Virus record (IMG/VR): IMGVR_UViG_3300029319_000079
Coordinates: 1 to 51,835 of that record
Length of the DNA stretch: 51,835 nucleotides
Strand: one strand, 5' to 3'
Source of the DNA: a virus
Position numbers and translations under genes: made by a program. The notes under the pieces are model-generated. The model made no database searches. It saw only the letters and a program-made list of their open reading frames with translations, and had not been told where the DNA came from. Positions 49,101 through 51,835 of the stretch are shown piece by piece (position 1 is the first letter of the stretch; every line of letters starts with the position of its first letter).

Positions 49101-49493
49101 ACTTCAGATATTACATTAAAAGATAATGTTGTTACTACTGATTTAGGTTTAGATTTTCTTAACGATTTAACACCTATAGAATTTACTTGGAAAGATGGTG
49201 GTGTTAGAACACACTTAGGTTTCTCTGCACAAGACATAAAAGAAAAATTAATTACTCATAAAGGTGCAGACCAAAATATGGCTGTATATACACAAGGTTC
49301 TTATGAAACATATTATGAAAAAGTAAATGAAGATGAGTATGGTGGCTTTGATTTAGTAGAAGTAGAAGAACACGATTTTGAAAGATTTGGTTTACGACAT
49401 AACGAACTTATACCTGTACTTACAAAAGCTATACAAGAACTAAGCACTAAAGTCGATTCTTTAACTGCTAGAATAGAAGTACTGGAAGGATAA
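46110..49493 (+). CDS. Tail tip/spike protein with C-terminal S74 intramolecular chaperone
   Basis: Residues 1-430 look like a tail-tip hub, then fibronectin-like strands and a repeated SADRIASGSISTSKL-type low-complexity beta region. The C-terminal about 130 residues match the S74 chaperone (DITLKDNVVTTDLGLDFLND, then FTWKDGG, HLGFSAQDI), which trimerises the fibre and cleaves itself. A terminal coiled coil follows. This is a host-recognition protein. Confidence 0.85.
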   Translation: MPVTERHMGGGNFQVQFNQEFTPTAIIEAVTEWGHIIITPQEIDIKTLTDSEIKNLSSYTGIVLNRVLEEGVISIAGASLELYLGDGAGKGMVIAESNNVGKVRHYTGTTLAETLFNSTAQTNKPLGIMRDEAGNTQAITQGTISEPASTYTGSHFVETAGSALKFISETLGTEYRVNPNGTIDAGPAANLFEGVGTATPKAIVVKTAYGQDPSMEGVVPQGLKTEFDAQDFVSRVDFTGEVGFFDIATDVAGEANISSNPYKDLHGNALKRVALVQEPDIAADQLNARAQTLLNELSRVKKVLNLDLEQYEVSGDMKVGDFIFAFDPDIEFVDTAADATAESRSLNEITFRGQDINPVKVRVKGITYPIRTGMGVYFRDKDGNYTDLSQYALFEQGGAQIELGDTMRSIQDDLRFSEFSLTSKTAGAFSIPDLPSTPTLQAGSYLDGTGISKGFIRVVVSKPTNEDGSQITDGQSYGVRYKKTTDSQYSYAFFPYTGVATESLLIQDLTIGATYQVGVNVIDKSGFKKMSAYDGSGEDLYTDSSSVNANFATNARIEISKDAQAPSKPKQATSIASGPLKVQITHHLGKDGTDGNGNPFGNFTLEGDIDYLAIHAVTQSGNSQNFTVSTSNKIGEIRVTAGNLLQQIPLVGSADLADSSGHYFRFVAVDKSGNASDPSDGQTASADLIEESHIADATITTAKIGTAQITNALIADATIDSAKIANLNAGKINAGTISADRIASGSISTSKLNFTPTDSSNVVASINASSEGISINANKLSLSGLLQVGGAAGDINSNSTTISGGKITAGTLSVTNAEISGTLDFSKITQSSVNIIENMMASNSVNSSAIKNGNVTTNELVTSSSRGTFGTNGNDVFCSFIGANSATLSNRLSTDSSGVTITGVVTIAPTSGSIGNGNTSGSFSSVSSPSIANGSTAINLSSSGDMQFNRAGSQKFKIISFENQTSDDIRPSTDNAFDLGQSNRRFDDVFATNGTINTSDITLKDNVVTTDLGLDFLNDLTPIEFTWKDGGVRTHLGFSAQDIKEKLITHKGADQNMAVYTQGSYETYYEKVNEDEYGGFDLVEVEEHDFERFGLRHNELIPVLTKAIQELSTKVDSLTARIEVLEG

Positions 49494-49494
49494 T

Positions 49495-50739
49495 ATGGCC
49501 GATATTATTAATGAGGGTGATTCAAAAGTAGAAGTAATAGATTCCGGTGCGGCAGGTGACGCACAGATTACTGCAGTTCTAAATAATGTTGAACGAGCAG
49601 ATATTACTTCAACTCTTATAAGTTTCTATAATCCTTCAGACCAAATGGAAACTGGTAATGCAACAGATGATAATTCTGGTGCAGCAACAACATTCAATGG
49701 TTTTCAAGTAAATGACGCAACAATCAGAATACAATCTGGTGCATCCTCGGGTTCTGTACCGCTAAGTAATTTATATATAGATGGTAAATCAATTATTTCT
49801 GACAAAACATTATCCATTGGTACAACAGGACAAAAAGAATTAAGACTTGGAACAAACGGTACATCAAGATTTAAAATTACTGAAAGTGGCTATGTTGACT
49901 TTACAAAAATGGAAATCAATGGTCAGCAAGGTACAGCAGGTCAATACATAAGAAACACTGGTAATGGTGGTATTGAGTGGGCAACATTAGATAGTAGAAA
50001 TGCTTTTGGTACAGTAACTGTTGGTGGTACAAGTATGAACGCAGGAAGCGTTGGGGATACTTTTACAATAGCTGGCGGTTCTAATATAACTTTGACACCA
50101 GATAACAGTAATAACACTTTAACTATTGCAGCCACACAACCTAATGTATTTCAAAATGTAGCTGTATCTGGGCAATCCACAATAGCAGCAGATGCAACTT
50201 CAGATACTTTCAATATTGCAGCAGGTACAGGAATACAGATTACTACTGATGCTTCAACAGATACTTTAACAATAACCAATACAGTAACAGCGGCAGCTGC
50301 AGCTGATGCGGTCTTTAAAACATTAGCTGTTACAGGACAAGCAGATGTTATTGCAACATCATCAACAGATACTCTAAATCTTGCTGCAGGTGATGGTATG
50401 GAAATAACAACTAATGATGGTTCATCAGCAATTACATTTAGAAATGAAGCACTAGAAAGACTTTCAAAAGAAGGATTTTTAGTATTTACAAAAGCAGATG
50501 GAACATCTGACAAAATGCCTCTAAGAAACTTCTTTATAAATCAAAGTACAACAGAAGCTGTTAATGGTGGTGGTTCTAACGTCGGTACATCCACACGAGC
50601 TTTGAGGATGCTAAAATCAGATGGTAGCACATTTAAATTTATGATAATGCCAGCTAACTCAGATGGGGAAAGTTTGGTATTCACCTACACAAAGCAAGAT
50701 GGTTCAACAGTGACAAAAGATATAACAATGGCGGCTTAA
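49495..50739 (+). CDS. Tail fibre-like protein (414 aa)
   Basis: Repeated beta units (SGQSTIAADATSDTFNIAAG, TGQADVIATSSTDTLNLAAG) about 50 residues apart indicate a fibrous repeat. The start follows the spike stop by one base. No catalytic motif. Confidence 0.75.
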   Translation: MADIINEGDSKVEVIDSGAAGDAQITAVLNNVERADITSTLISFYNPSDQMETGNATDDNSGAATTFNGFQVNDATIRIQSGASSGSVPLSNLYIDGKSIISDKTLSIGTTGQKELRLGTNGTSRFKITESGYVDFTKMEINGQQGTAGQYIRNTGNGGIEWATLDSRNAFGTVTVGGTSMNAGSVGDTFTIAGGSNITLTPDNSNNTLTIAATQPNVFQNVAVSGQSTIAADATSDTFNIAAGTGIQITTDASTDTLTITNTVTAAAAADAVFKTLAVTGQADVIATSSTDTLNLAAGDGMEITTNDGSSAITFRNEALERLSKEGFLVFTKADGTSDKMPLRNFFINQSTTEAVNGGGSNVGTSTRALRMLKSDGSTFKFMIMPANSDGESLVFTYTKQDGSTVTKDITMAA

Positions 50740-50740
50740 T

Positions 50741-51835
50741 ATGGCAGTAAAAACACCAGTAAGAGGTGATTTCAATAATTCCGGTGATTTAACCGGTCTT
50801 TCTGAGTTTCAAGCTTCAGATTTTATAGGTATTAGCGATGGTGGTACAGGTGCAATTACTGCAGCAGGTGCAAGGTCAAACCTTGGTCTTGTCATTGGCA
50901 CTAATGTTCAAGCATTCGATGCACAACTTACTGATGTAGCTGGTTTAGCTGTTACTGATGGTGGTTTCATAGTTGGTGACGGTTCTAACTTTGTTTTAGA
51001 GACAGGTAATACTGCTAGAGCTTCTCTAGGTCTTGGAACTTCAGACTCTCCTACTTTCAATGGATTAACTCTTAGTGGCGATTTAGTAATAAATGGTACA
51101 ACTACAACAATTAATTCAACAGTAGTCACAGTTGATGACCCTATATTTACTTTAGGTGGAGATACTGCACCGAGTTCTGATGATAATAAAGACAGAGGTA
51201 TTGAATTTAGATATCACACTGGTTCTGCTGCAAAAGTTGGTTTCTTTGGTTTCGATGACAGTAGCGGTAAATTTACCTTCATTCCAGATGCTACAAATAC
51301 TTCTGAAGTATTCAGTGGTACTGCTGGAACTATAGTTGCAAACTTAGAAGGTAATGTTACCGGTACAGTTTCAAGTTTGTCTGGACTAGATACAGATAAT
51401 CTAACTGAAGGTTCAAGTAATCTATATTTTACAAACGAAAGAGTTGACGACAGAGTTGGTGCATTACTAATAGACTCAGCAACTTCTGGTATTGATATAA
51501 ATTATGATGATGCGAACAACCAATTAACAATATCAGCTGACTTAAGTGAAATAACAACAGACTTAAATGAAAGAGTTGATGATAGAGTTGATTCTTTACT
51601 CACAGCTGGTTCTAATGTTTCTTTAACATATGACGATGCTGCTGGAACCTTAACAATAGCTTCTACTGATACCAACACTCAGTTAACAACAGAAGAAGTT
51701 CAAGACATTGTTGGAGGTATGGTTGATGGGGGTACAGAAACAAATGTAGCAGTCACTTACGATGATACAGCAGGAAAACTTAACTTTGTTGTATCTCAAC
51801 TTACATCAGAACAAGTTCAAGACATCATTGGACCA
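50741..51835 (+). CDS. Tail fibre protein, 3' end outside window
   Basis: The frame is open for 365 codons to the window edge. The N-terminus has GISDGGTGAITAAGARSNLGL, a very common fibre segment. Then come repeats SSNLYFTNERVDDRV and TEEVQDIVGGMV. It is part of the adsorption apparatus with the two upstream genes. Confidence 0.85.
   Translation, partial: MAVKTPVRGDFNNSGDLTGLSEFQASDFIGISDGGTGAITAAGARSNLGLVIGTNVQAFDAQLTDVAGLAVTDGGFIVGDGSNFVLETGNTARASLGLGTSDSPTFNGLTLSGDLVINGTTTTINSTVVTVDDPIFTLGGDTAPSSDDNKDRGIEFRYHTGSAAKVGFFGFDDSSGKFTFIPDATNTSEVFSGTAGTIVANLEGNVTGTVSSLSGLDTDNLTEGSSNLYFTNERVDDRVGALLIDSATSGIDINYDDANNQLTISADLSEITTDLNERVDDRVDSLLTAGSNVSLTYDDAAGTLTIASTDTNTQLTTEEVQDIVGGMVDGGTETNVAVTYDDTAGKLNFVVSQLTSEQVQDIIGP

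Overview
The window is part of the genome of a tailed double-stranded DNA phage with a long-tail (siphovirus-like) HK97-type virion. It is AT-rich throughout. I see no rRNA, tRNA, integrase or insertion sequence. Three things point to a low-G+C actinobacterial host, marine or freshwater. First, many -10 boxes sit 6-7 nt before an ATG, so the transcripts would be leaderless. Second, the zinc protein at 36230-36436 has the Cys/Cys/Cys/His pattern with an LS-x-YN-like centre that is common in actinobacteria and their phages. Third, a PP-loop (PAPS-reductase-like) gene is paired with ParB-like genes, as is common in actinophages. The host is inference.

Left arm (1-9300, minus strand). This is one dense operon with ATGA and TAATG overlaps, driven from 9256-9284 with an internal promoter at 1717-1745. 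It encodes a Rad52-type annealing protein, a winged-helix replication-type protein, a likely PD-(D/E)XK nuclease, SSB, a small helix-turn-helix protein, a PP-loop/ParB pair resembling IbrA/IbrB, a second ParB-like protein and many unknowns.

Accessory region (9300-22000, mostly plus). Here there are at least a dozen near-identical promoters (TTGACA, 16-18 bp, GATANT or TATANT). Each drives one or a few very small genes: acidic proteins, Cys-rich mini-proteins, an Api92-like protein, a KTSC protein and an ArdC antirestriction protein. Between them lie long stretches without credible ORFs. These are full of GNRA-capped hairpins and long perfect stems and look like large structured RNAs (12080-12560, 15050-15310, 15367-15880, 17737-18051). 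A 25-nt CGGAGG...AATG element with fixed internal spacing occurs seven times. A small hairpin element occurs twice with a fully covaried stem. These RNA features are the most likely undescribed biology in the window.

Packaging and middle region (22000-28100). The terminase small subunit is followed by a GC-rich repeated tract and an array of about 22-bp iteron-like dyad repeats (22796-22960), a candidate origin, partition or packaging site. Then come a possible helicase-loader gene, more small genes, and two related structured RNAs (25135-25214 and 26154-26221).

Structural arm (28100-51835, plus). The order is terminase large subunit, portal with a large C-terminal extension, prohead protease, major capsid protein, connectors, tail terminator, major tail protein, tail chaperones joined by a -1 frameshift at CCCAAAA, tape measure, distal tail, S74-chaperone tail protein and fibres, the last running off the window. 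A short minus-strand cluster (35859-37263) interrupts it with a SET-domain protein, a zinc protein and a lytic-transglycosylase-type lysin.
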